The notes: generated by a model not told the origin, from the letters alone. 5,754 nucleotides of DNA from an uncultured Clostridia bacterium (GCA_944382025.1 CALWMQ010000016.1:1-5754); one strand, 5' to 3'; counted from the first letter of the stretch, positions 1 through 5,281 are shown. A program made the numbers and translations.

Positions 1-16
1 GCAGCGAAACAAAGAG

Positions 17-35
17 CCACCCGCTATGCGGGTGG
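17..35. repeat. Left-end subterminal hairpin of the IS
   Basis: A perfect 8-bp stem (CCACCCGC at 17-24 with GCGGGTGG at 28-35) closes a 3-base loop, TAT. Its stem core is the same as that of the right-end hairpin, as expected if one TnpA dimer binds both ends. In the IS200 family the left hairpin can also damp outside transcription entering tnpA; here it is followed by A runs rather than a T run on the + strand, so I do not call it a terminator. Confidence 0.8.
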
Positions 36-116
36 GCAAAAAAAGTTATACAAAAAAGCACCTTTCGAAGTACAATAAGGAAGTTCAGGCCTATTGCACA
101 AAGAAAGGTGAAATGT

Positions 117-689
117 ATGGCAAACCAAACAAACAGTCTGGCACATACCAAATGGATGTGTAAGTATCATGTTGTATTCTGCCCGAAATACAGGCGGAAA
201 ATCATCTACAAAGAATATCGGAAGGATTTACAGGAGATTATACGGACTTTGTGTAAATACAAAGGAGTTGAAATCTTAGAAGGGCATATGATGCCGGACC
301 ATGTCCACCTGAAGTTAAGTATACCAGCGAAAATGAGCGTGTCAAGTTTTATGGGATATTTGAAGGGGAAGAGCGCCTTGATGATATTCGACAAGCATGC
401 AAATTTGAAGTACAAGTTTGGAAACAGGCACTTCTGGGCAGAAGGATACTACGTTTCGACAGTGGGACTAAACGAGGCAGCGATTAAGAAGTACATACAA
501 GATCAGGAAAAACATGACATAGCGTTGGACAAACTCAGTGTCCGAGAGTACGAAGACCCTTTTAAGGGTAGCAAGGAATACGAACGCCCTTTAAGGGGCA
601 GCAAAAGTGACAAGGGCAATAGGCTTGAACTTTTGAAAAAAGTGAAAGCCAGCGCCTTTAGACGCTGGCCGGTAATCATGGGCTTTTAG
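117..689 (+). CDS. tnpA: IS200/IS605 family Y1 HUH transposase TnpA
   Basis: This is a single-strand DNA transposase that nicks and rejoins the element ends through a 5'-phosphotyrosine. Numbering from the ATG at 117 (190 aa), the HUH metal-binding motif is H62-V-H64 in PDHVH. The catalytic tyrosine is Y126 in IKKYIQDQ, and Q130 matches the third metal ligand, by alignment from memory with ISHp608 TnpA (H64, H66, Y127, Q131). The N-terminal block HTKWMCKYHVVFCPKYRRK and the FWAEGYYVSTVG block are family hallmarks, and no frameshift is seen. I prefer ATG 117 over the in-frame GTG at 108 because the purine-rich AAGAAAGG (101-108) then sits 8 bases upstream, and MANQTNS is a typical family start. 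The protein is about 35 residues longer than ISHp608 TnpA. The extra C-terminal tail holds a repeated peptide (YEDPFKGSK, then YERPLRGSK) and a basic end. The core appears intact, so the element may be active. Confidence 0.95.
   Translation: MANQTNSLAHTKWMCKYHVVFCPKYRRKIIYKEYRKDLQEIIRTLCKYKGVEILEGHMMPDHVHLKLSIPAKMSVSSFMGYLKGKSALMIFDKHANLKYKFGNRHFWAEGYYVSTVGLNEAAIKKYIQDQEKHDIALDKLSVREYEDPFKGSKEYERPLRGSKSDKGNRLELLKKVKASAFRRWPVIMGF
551..610 (+). repeat. Two imperfect 30-bp tandem repeats, each holding a small palindrome, in the tnpA tail
   Basis: Bases 551-580 and 581-610 align as two direct copies, with about 19 of the first 24 positions the same. Each has a self-complementary core: ACCCTTTTAAGGGT at 556-569 and GCCCTTTAAGGGGC at 586-599. 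They encode the repeated peptide YExP[FL][KR]GSK. The short loops make them weak hairpins on their own. The role is unknown; they may be a duplicated end-proximal module or a structured part of the tnpA transcript. Confidence 0.6.
648..669 (+). repeat. Hairpin inside the 3' end of tnpA
   Basis: A perfect 7-bp stem, GCCAGCG (648-654) with CGCTGGC (663-669), closes an 8-base loop. A second small stem, GGGC/GCCC (680-683 with 689-692), overlaps the tnpA stop codon at 687-689. Together with the palindromes upstream and the right-end hairpin downstream, the last ~170 bases of the element are unusually rich in secondary structure. No T run follows this stem, so it is not called a terminator. Confidence 0.6.
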
Positions 690-699
690 CCCTTGTGCA

Positions 700-722
700 A
701 ACCACCCGTTTGACGGGTGGTT
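700..722. repeat. Right-end subterminal hairpin of the IS
   Basis: A perfect 10-bp stem, AACCACCCGT (700-709) with ACGGGTGGTT (713-722), closes a 3-base loop, TTG. The central CCACCCG/CGGGTGG is the same as in the left hairpin, and the loop size matches. It begins 10 bases after the tnpA stop codon, the usual place for the right-end TnpA binding site. It may also slow read-through from tnpA toward thyX, but only a loose T-rich stretch follows it. Confidence 0.8.
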
Positions 723-757
723 GTGATTGTACCGGTCGATGAAGACTGCCTTGAAAG

Positions 758-788
758 CGGCATTTCTGGCGAAAACGGTTGAATGCCG
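758..788. promoter_or_regulatory. Possible operator: 7-bp inverted repeat overlapping the -35 box
   Basis: CGGCATT (758-764) and its exact complement AATGCCG (782-788) are separated by 17 bases, and the right arm covers most of the -35 hexamer of the thyX promoter (779-784). An inverted repeat in this position could be a repressor site. Seven bases per arm with a long spacer can arise by chance, and I recognise no known binding motif. Confidence 0.25.
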
Positions 789-807
789 GACTGAAATCTG
801 GTATACT
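779..807 (+). promoter_or_regulatory. Sigma-A type promoter for the thyX operon
   Basis: The -35 box TTGAAT (779-784) and the -10 box TATACT (802-807) are separated by 17 bases, and TGG directly before the -10 forms an extended -10 (TGn). Each hexamer is one or two bases from consensus. Transcription would start near 814, giving a leader of about 80 bases before thyX. No other convincing promoter was seen further down, so this is the likely driver of the whole gene array. Confidence 0.75.
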
Positions 808-813
808 AATACC

Positions 814-884
814 TGTCCGCTCCATGGGGGCGGGGACATGCACTAAAAAATACCCAAACCGTTCCCGGACGGTTTTTAAAGGAG
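814..884 (+). promoter_or_regulatory. Candidate transcription attenuator in the thyX leader
   Basis: The leader contains two hairpins in series. The first pairs TGTCC (814-818) with GGACA (834-838), and GCTCC (819-823) with GGGGC (827-831), around an ATG loop and with a 2-base bulge. The second (856-875) is terminator-like, with a T run reaching 877. Bases 831-837 (CGGGGAC) can instead pair with 861-867 (GTTCCCG) over seven pairs including one G-U. That would break both hairpins, so the two states exclude each other, as in an attenuator. The thyX ribosome binding site AAAGGAG (878-884) follows directly. The effector is unknown: the leader is short and I could not match it to a known riboswitch class. 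The pairings are seen in the sequence; regulation is inference. Confidence 0.45.
856..877 (+). terminator. Intrinsic terminator-like hairpin between the promoter and thyX
   Basis: AAACCGT (856-862) pairs perfectly with ACGGTTT (869-875) around the 6-base loop TCCCGG, and a run of five T ends at 877. The stem is short and only partly GC, so termination is probably incomplete, which suits a conditional terminator. It lies about 40 bases downstream of the predicted start site, not behind any gene. The alternative is that it was the terminator of a gene upstream of the IS insertion; the promoter between it and the IS makes that less likely. Confidence 0.55.
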
Positions 885-894
885 CCTGTAGCCT

Positions 895-1668
895 ATGCAT
901 GTGACTTTGATCTCTCATACGCCTCAGCCGGAACGGACCGTGGCCTCGGCGGCAAGATTATGTTATTCCGCTTCTACCATTGATGAAGTCATGGAGCGGC
1001 TGACGGATGAAAAAACCGCTTCCTTTGTGGATATGCTGGCGGAGATCGGCCACGAAAGCCCTATCGAACACGCCAGCTTCACCTTTGGGATCGAAGGGGT
1101 TTCCCGCTCTCTCCTGGCCCAGATTACCCGCCATCGTATGGCTTCATTCAGCGTACAGAGCCAGCGGTATGTCCGGGAAAAGGCTTTTGAGTATGTGATC
1201 CCGCCGGAAATCCAGGCGATCCCCGAAGCGGCGGAGATTTATCGCCGGGCGATGGAAGAGGATCAGCGCCATTACGAGGAACTGGCCGCTCTGCTGAAGG
1301 ACCGGCACATCCGGGAGAACCTGGAGGCCGGGATGGATGAGAAAAGCGCGGCCCACACGGCTGAGAAACAGGCCATTGAAGATGCCCGTTTTGTGTTGCC
1401 CAATGCCTGCACCACCAAAATGATTATGACCATGAACGCTCGCAGTTTGATGAATTTTTTCCGTCATCGCTGCTGCAACCGGGCCCAGTGGGAGATCCGG
1501 GAACTGGCGGAAAAAATGCTGGTGCTGTGTCTGGAGGTCGCCCCGCATCTGTTTAAAAATGCCGGGCCTTCCTGCGTATCGGGGCCATGCCCGGAAGGGA
1601 AAATGACCTGCGGGAAATGCGCGGAGGTGCGGGAAAAGTATAAAGCCTTGAAGGAGCGAGGGGAATGA
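895..1668 (+). CDS. thyX: FAD-dependent thymidylate synthase ThyX
   Basis: ThyX makes dTMP from dUMP in the cytoplasm, using methylene-THF as carbon donor and reduced FAD/NADPH as reductant, and releases THF rather than DHF. The family signature RHRX7S is present as R79-H-R81 to S89 in RHRMASFSVQSQRY. It is flanked by the usual ESPIEHASFTFGIEG block (54-68) and, near the C-terminus, NARSLMNFFRHR (181-192), which contributes to dUMP/FAD binding in the family. The ATG at 895 has AAAGGAG (878-884) 10 bases upstream. At 257 aa it is longer than the ~220 aa Thermotoga enzyme. The extra tail (about 222-257) carries four cysteines, C227-x4-C232-x6-C239-x2-C242, which could bind a metal; this is unproven. 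The stop codon overlaps the next start as ATGA, indicating translational coupling to the dTMP kinase that uses its product. It is probably controlled by the leader at 814-884. Confidence 0.96.
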   Translation: MHVTLISHTPQPERTVASAARLCYSASTIDEVMERLTDEKTASFVDMLAEIGHESPIEHASFTFGIEGVSRSLLAQITRHRMASFSVQSQRYVREKAFEYVIPPEIQAIPEAAEIYRRAMEEDQRHYEELAALLKDRHIRENLEAGMDEKSAAHTAEKQAIEDARFVLPNACTTKMIMTMNARSLMNFFRHRCCNRAQWEIRELAEKMLVLCLEVAPHLFKNAGPSCVSGPCPEGKMTCGKCAEVREKYKALKERGE

Positions 1669-2327
1669 GCGGCCGGCTGATCGTATTGGATGGTCTGGAC
1701 GGCAGCGGAAAATCCACGCAGCTGGACCGGCTGGACGGGTATTTCACCCAGCAGGGGTTACACTATAAGCGGATCAGCTTTCCGGATTATGATCGTCCGT
1801 CTTCCACGCTGGTCAAGATGTACCTGGGTGGGGAGTTCGGCGGTTCGCCTGACGCGGTGAACGCTTACGCCGCCTCTTCCTTTTACGCGGTAGACCGGTA
1901 CGCCAGTTATAGGCAATGCTGGCAATCGGCGTACGAGACGGGCCAGTGGATTTTAGCGGCCAGATATACCACGTCCAACGCCATCCATCAGATGGCCAAG
2001 CTGCCCCGGGAGGAATGGGACGCGTATTTGAACTGGCTGGAGGATTATGAGTACCGCCTGTTGGGATTGCCCCGTCCGGATCTGGTGATTTTTCTGGATA
2101 TGCCGCCCCAGGTGTCCCAGAAGCTGTTGGGAAAGCGGTACGCGGGAGACGACGCCAAAAAGGACATTCATGAGCGGGACAGGGGTTATTTGTCCCATTG
2201 CCGTGACAGTGCCCTGTACGCGGCGGAAAAGCAGGGATGGAAGGTAGTCACCTGCGCTGAGAATGGCGAGCCGCTGCCTCCTGACAGGATCACGGATCAA
2301 TTAATCAGGCTGGTGGATCCAGAATAA
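1665..2327 (+). CDS. tmk: Thymidylate kinase (dTMP kinase), clostridial type
   Basis: This enzyme phosphorylates dTMP to dTDP with ATP, the step right after ThyX. Its 220 aa have a Walker A P-loop, GLDGSGKST (10-18), a D77-R78-Y79 segment equivalent to the nucleotide-binding ANR region of human TMPK, a PDLVIFLDMPP strand (138-148) and a Lys/Arg/Asp-rich lid with the HERD motif (169-172). The usual DR[YH] motif of the family falls at A99-R100-Y101 (LAARYTTSN), so its aspartate is replaced by alanine. That residue normally takes part in catalysis, so activity may be reduced or the base may be an error. The ATG at 1665 lies inside the thyX stop (4-bp overlap) and has AGGAG (1652-1656) 8 bases upstream. 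Coupling to thyX supports the dTMP kinase role over another deoxynucleoside kinase. Confidence 0.88.
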   Translation: MSGRLIVLDGLDGSGKSTQLDRLDGYFTQQGLHYKRISFPDYDRPSSTLVKMYLGGEFGGSPDAVNAYAASSFYAVDRYASYRQCWQSAYETGQWILAARYTTSNAIHQMAKLPREEWDAYLNWLEDYEYRLLGLPRPDLVIFLDMPPQVSQKLLGKRYAGDDAKKDIHERDRGYLSHCRDSALYAAEKQGWKVVTCAENGEPLPPDRITDQLIRLVDPE

Positions 2328-2349
2328 CCGTATTGCGAGGTTGACTTGT

Positions 2350-3252
2350 TTGTTTATCGAAACTGGTGTATCCCTAGATTTTCAAATCCCGACCCTGGAG
2401 GATGCCTCCTGGGCCGTCCCTTTGCTGGAGGCTTCGGGACGGATAGGATGTGAGTATTCCTATACCACCATGTTCATGTGGCGGCATTTTTATCACAACC
2501 GCCTGGCACGGTTCGGGGATCATGTTTTTTTCAGCGCTGGAAAGGACGCACAGGTATTTTTGCCGCCTATGGGGCCTTCCTTACGGGAAGGGCTGGATAT
2601 TTTGATGGGCTATACCGCCGGGAAGGGGGAACCGCTGAAACTGGTCGGGGCGGATCCGGCTATTGTGCAAGAGGTGGAAACCCATTTTCCCGGCCAATTC
2701 ACAGTGGCACCTCAGCGGGGGGATTTTGATTATTTATACAGCCAGGCTGAACTGGCGGAGCTGCCGGGAAGAAAATTCCATTCCAAGAAGAACCATGTGT
2801 CTGGTTTTTCCCGGAAATATGACTGGAGTTATGAGCCGATCAGCGGTACCAATGTCTCCCAGGTGATAGAGATGGCGGAGGAATGGTGCCGTCAGAAGGG
2901 GAACTGCCGGGATAAAGGGCTGCGTTCGGAGAACTGCGCTATAAAAGAGGCGCTGTCCCATCGGGAGCAGCTTTCCATCCGCGGAGGATTGATCCGGGTG
3001 GAAGGAAAGGTGGTGGCGTTTAGTTTTGGCTCCCCGATCAACCGGGAGGTTTTCGATATTCAGGTGGAAAAAGCATTGCCGGATTATCCCGGTGCCTATG
3101 CGGTGATCAATCAGGCTTTTGCCGGGACGCTGGGGGAGTTTAAACTGCTGAATCGGGAGAACGACCTGGGGATTGAGGGGCTGCGCAGGGCGAAATTGTC
3201 CTATCATCCTGCGCTGATTCTGGAAAAGTACACCTGTATACAGAACAGATAA
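2350..3252 (+). CDS. DUF2156 protein (phosphatidylglycerol lysyltransferase C-terminal domain-like)
   Basis: This is a standalone soluble protein of the DUF2156 family, whose dual-GNAT fold is also the catalytic domain of MprF. MprF moves lysine or alanine from aminoacyl-tRNA to phosphatidylglycerol. Seen here, numbered from TTG 2350 (300 aa): CEYSYTTMFMWR near 34-45, FHSKKNHVSGFSRKYDW near 143-159, and NRENDLGIEGLRRAKLSYHP near 268-287, all typical of the family. No membrane segment is present, unlike full MprF, so the acceptor is unknown; the molecule acted on cannot be named. The start is uncertain because there is no nearby ATG. TTG 2350 has GAGG (2337-2340) 9 bases upstream and is preferred over the in-frame TTG 2341, which directly abuts that site. 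It follows tmk by 22 bases and precedes a second GNAT-fold gene. Confidence 0.82.
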   Translation: MFIETGVSLDFQIPTLEDASWAVPLLEASGRIGCEYSYTTMFMWRHFYHNRLARFGDHVFFSAGKDAQVFLPPMGPSLREGLDILMGYTAGKGEPLKLVGADPAIVQEVETHFPGQFTVAPQRGDFDYLYSQAELAELPGRKFHSKKNHVSGFSRKYDWSYEPISGTNVSQVIEMAEEWCRQKGNCRDKGLRSENCAIKEALSHREQLSIRGGLIRVEGKVVAFSFGSPINREVFDIQVEKALPDYPGAYAVINQAFAGTLGEFKLLNRENDLGIEGLRRAKLSYHPALILEKYTCIQNR

Positions 3253-3267
3253 TTGGGGGAAGAGGAC

Positions 3268-4143
3268 GTGCCTGCCAATCGCTTTGCGTGTTCAGATGAC
3301 ATCCCCGCTATTTTGAAAATCTGGGAATCCGGGTTTCCGGAAGACGGGGAAACAACCGCGGAGGCATTTCTGAAAACCGTTGATCTGGGAACGGAATGCC
3401 TGGTGGCGGAGGAAGACGGCGTACCGGTATCCATGGTTTTCCTTCTTCCGTGCGAGTTATGCGATGGGGAAAACCGTTGGCCGGTCCAATATATATACGC
3501 CGCGGCTACTTTGGAAGCCTATCGGGGTCGGGGCATTTTCGCCGGGCTGTTAGAGACGGCCTTAGAGATAGGAAAGGCCAGGGGGCAGGCAGGGTCTTTT
3601 CTCCGCCCTGCGGAGCCGGGGCTGGCGGCCTATTACGGAAGATTTGGGTATGAGCCGTTTTTTTATACCGATACCCATTATGCTTCACTTCCGGGATGGC
3701 TGGAGGCAAACAGTACCACGCCTTCAGCGGCTATGGAAGAGGCGGCGGATTATACGGTACTCAGGGAGCAGTGCCTAGCAGGTATCCCCCTGTATATTTC
3801 TTGGCCGGAACGGTTTGCCGCCTACGCGGCGGTATCCGCGAGGCAGGCGGGAGGCCGGGCAGCGGCGTTTAGGTTCCCGGAAGGGCTGGGATGCGCGCTG
3901 TATGACCGAGCCGGGGATACCCTATTGGTTCGGGAACTGCTGTGCCCGCCTGGCCGGGAAACCTCCTGCTTGAGCGCTATCGCCCGGGAACAGCCGTGGG
4001 GGACGATGCGGTGGCGTACGCCGGCGCTGGATATCCGGGCGTCTGGTGTGTTCGGATTATGGAAGCCGTTTGCAACGGGAACGGCGGAAATCCGGATGAG
4101 CGGGGTTGACCGACCACCTTATATGGGCCTGGCATTAGACTGA
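3268..4143 (+). CDS. GNAT family N-acetyltransferase (Acetyltransf_9-like)
   Basis: This is an acetyl-CoA dependent acyltransferase of unknown substrate. Numbered from GTG 3268 (291 aa), the N-terminal half holds the GNAT acetyl-CoA pyrophosphate loop, YRGRGIFAGLL (85-95, pattern RxxGxG/A), preceded by strand QYIYAAAT. The second hallmark is YYGRFGYEPF (122-131). The C-terminal half (about 150-291) has no motif I recognise; two-domain proteins of this length with an N-terminal Acetyltransf_9 domain, including relatives of Eis, are common. A GTG start at 3268 is preferred because GGGGGA (3255-3260) lies 7 bases upstream. The in-frame TTG at 3253 directly follows the previous stop codon and has no ribosome binding site before it. 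The gap to the DUF2156 gene is 15 bases, so the two are surely co-transcribed and may act in one pathway. No membrane segment or signal peptide is seen. Confidence 0.85.
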   Translation: MPANRFACSDDIPAILKIWESGFPEDGETTAEAFLKTVDLGTECLVAEEDGVPVSMVFLLPCELCDGENRWPVQYIYAAATLEAYRGRGIFAGLLETALEIGKARGQAGSFLRPAEPGLAAYYGRFGYEPFFYTDTHYASLPGWLEANSTTPSAAMEEAADYTVLREQCLAGIPLYISWPERFAAYAAVSARQAGGRAAAFRFPEGLGCALYDRAGDTLLVRELLCPPGRETSCLSAIAREQPWGTMRWRTPALDIRASGVFGLWKPFATGTAEIRMSGVDRPPYMGLALD

Positions 4144-4163
4144 ATAAAAAGGTGTGATAAGGA

Positions 4164-4703
4164 ATGATACTGGTATTTCTGGCAAACGGCTTTGAGGAGA
4201 TCGAAGCTCTGGCTACAGTGGATGTGCTGCGCCGGGCAGAATTGAATGTGGTGACGGTAGGCGTAGGCGGGAAACTGATCCGCGGTTCCCACGGGATCAT
4301 TGTGGGGGCGGATATAGAGGACGGGGATGTCTCGGTGGAAGGCCTGGAGGCAGTCGTACTGCCGGGCGGTATGCCGGGCACCTTGAATTTGGAGAAATCC
4401 CCGGTCGTACAGCGGGTGGTGGAATATGCCGCCGCTAAGGGGATTTTACTGTGCGCTATCTGTGCCGCACCCTCGATCCTTGGACATAAAGGGCTGCTGG
4501 AAGATAAAAAAGCGGTTTGTTTCCCCGGATATGAGCAGGAGCTGACCGGGGCGCAGATTCAGGATGGCCCGGTTGCTATGGATGACGGGGTGATTACAGC
4601 CCGTGGGGCAGGGGTTACGGTGGAATTTGCCCTGTCGATTGTTTCCGCACTGGCGTCAGAGGAAACCGCCCGGAAACTGGGAGCTTCCATGCAATGCCGC
4701 TAG
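4164..4703 (+). CDS. DJ-1/PfpI (ThiJ) family protein
   Basis: This is a cytoplasmic DJ-1-like protein of 179 aa, the standard single-domain length. The nucleophile-elbow cysteine is C100 in LLCAICAAP (95-103), and E14 in FEEIEALA corresponds to DJ-1 E18, which contacts that cysteine. LPGGMPG (66-72) is the usual glycine-rich turn. The position of DJ-1 H126 falls in PGYEQEL, as in many bacterial members that lack that histidine. Family members have been reported as glyoxalase/deglycase-like enzymes, chaperones or redox sensors; the function is debated and cannot be assigned here. The ATG at 4164 has AAAGG (4148-4152) 11 bases upstream. It follows the GNAT gene by 20 bases and overlaps the cyclo-ligase gene by 10 bases. 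Older annotations call such genes thiJ or 4-methyl-5(beta-hydroxyethyl)-thiazole monophosphate synthesis protein, which is misleading. Confidence 0.9.
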   Translation: MILVFLANGFEEIEALATVDVLRRAELNVVTVGVGGKLIRGSHGIIVGADIEDGDVSVEGLEAVVLPGGMPGTLNLEKSPVVQRVVEYAAAKGILLCAICAAPSILGHKGLLEDKKAVCFPGYEQELTGAQIQDGPVAMDDGVITARGAGVTVEFALSIVSALASEETARKLGASMQCR

Positions 4704-5281
4704 GAGATATCCGGCCGCTGAAGGCCCAATTGCGGGAGCAATATAAGAGTTACCGCCGGAGCATGCCTCCGGAAATAAAGAAGGCGTGTGACCAACAGAT
4801 CGCGGACCGGGTGACAGCCCTGTGGCAATACCGCCATAACAGCCTGCTGCTGACCTATGTATCCACCTCCATTGAGGTGGATACCCATGAGATTATCCGG
4901 CGGGCCCTGGCGGATGGAAAACGGGTAGCGGTGCCACGGTGCGTTCCGGGTACGCGGAATATGGAGTTTTACCTTATCCGCGGCCTGGAGGAATTGAAAC
5001 CCGGCACCTTTGGAGTATTGGAACCGGAACCTGACCCGAAGAATTTGCTGACGGATTTTTCCCACGGGTTGTGTTTGATCCCCGCTTTATGCTATGATTG
5101 GAAGGGATTTCGCCTGGGCTACGGAAAAGGGTATTATGACCGGTTTCTGGCTCGGTTCGGCGGGCATATGATCGGGATCTGTTACAGCGAGTGTGTGCGG
5201 CGTAAGCTGCCCCACGGCCGATTTGACCGTCCGGCGGAGCTGCTGGTCACCGAGCGGTACCTACGGCGGACAAGCCGCTGA
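4694..5281 (+). CDS. fau: 5-formyltetrahydrofolate cyclo-ligase (5,10-methenyl-THF synthetase)
   Basis: This cytoplasmic enzyme uses ATP to convert 5-formyl-THF to 5,10-methenyl-THF, returning a storage and inhibitory folate to the one-carbon pool. Its 195 aa are of normal family length. N-terminal K10 and R14 in LKAQLREQY match the conserved ATP-binding basic residues. YVSTSIEVDTHEII (55-68) is the folate-side motif, LEPEPD (109-114) follows, and GFRLGYGKGYYDRFLARF (138-155) is the strong C-terminal signature with the glycine/lysine ATP loop. The ATG at 4694 lies inside the DJ-1 gene (10-bp overlap), with GGGAG (4679-4683) 10 bases upstream. Its place in the thyX-tmk array fits a folate link, because ThyX consumes methylene-THF. 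A perfect 11-bp inverted repeat (4859-4884) lies within the YVSTSIEVDT codons. Confidence 0.94.
   Translation: MPLGDIRPLKAQLREQYKSYRRSMPPEIKKACDQQIADRVTALWQYRHNSLLLTYVSTSIEVDTHEIIRRALADGKRVAVPRCVPGTRNMEFYLIRGLEELKPGTFGVLEPEPDPKNLLTDFSHGLCLIPALCYDWKGFRLGYGKGYYDRFLARFGGHMIGICYSECVRRKLPHGRFDRPAELLVTERYLRRTSR
4859..4884. repeat. Perfect 11-bp hairpin inside the cyclo-ligase gene
   Basis: GTATCCACCTC (4859-4869) and its exact complement (4874-4884) flank a 4-base loop, CATT. This is the longest perfect stem I found in the window, longer than either IS end hairpin. It lies in frame over the YVSTSIEVDT codons. No T run follows, so it is not an intrinsic terminator. It could be chance from a conserved peptide in GC-rich codons, or an mRNA structure slowing translation or decay within the operon. 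Confidence 0.7.

Larger units (their letters stand above)
1..735 (+). mobile_element. IS200-type insertion sequence (IS200/IS605 family), single tnpA gene
   Basis: A short element carries one Y1 transposase gene between two subterminal hairpins (17-35 and 700-722) that share the stem core CCACCCG/CGGGTGG. This is the usual IS200 layout: such elements have no terminal inverted repeats and make no target duplication, moving as single-stranded DNA whose end hairpins are recognised by TnpA. No tnpB or iscB gene accompanies it. The exact tips cannot be set from sequence alone: the left tip should lie within or just before bases 1-16, and the right tip within about 15 bases after 722. Base composition is clearly more A/T-rich than the flanking host genes, consistent with acquisition from elsewhere. 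It lies immediately upstream of the thyX promoter in the same orientation, and at the left edge of the window, where a repeated element would be expected to break an assembly. Confidence 0.85.

Noticed and set aside
71..76. tnpA promoter with -10 TACAAT
   Set aside because: The -10-like hexamer has no matching -35 at the right distance, and A/T-rich DNA gives such hexamers by chance.
108..116. GTG at 108 as the tnpA start
   Set aside because: It overlaps the only ribosome binding site candidate (AAGAAAGG, 101-108). ATG 117 has correct spacing and gives the usual family N-terminus.
17..722. The repeated CCACCCG/CGGGTGG hairpins as CRISPR repeats
   Set aside because: There are only two copies, about 680 bases apart, flanking a transposase. 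They are IS end hairpins.
824..846. Small leader peptide (ATG at 824, or ATG-CAC-TAA at 838-846)
   Set aside because: The 824 frame would run into the thyX start and lacks a proper ribosome binding site. The 838 frame encodes only two residues. Neither has a codon bias suggesting control by tRNA charging.
814..894. A tetrahydrofolate or other known riboswitch in the thyX leader
   Set aside because: The leader before the terminator is only about 40-60 bases, and I could not match it to the conserved core of any class I know. Only a generic attenuator is proposed.
1144..1548. Minus-strand open frames, including this one opposite thyX and others opposite each gene
   Set aside because: They lie fully opposite well-supported genes, lack ribosome binding sites and recognisable domains, and are explained by the GC-rich codon usage of the + strand genes.
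2341..2370. Internal promoter beginning with TTGACT before the DUF2156 gene
   Set aside because: A good -35-like hexamer is present, but no acceptable -10 box lies 16-18 bases downstream, and the stretch is the start of a coding region.
4756..4772. CCGGAG/CTCCGG hairpin early in the cyclo-ligase gene
   Set aside because: A 6-bp stem in GC-rich coding DNA is expected by chance and has no supporting context.
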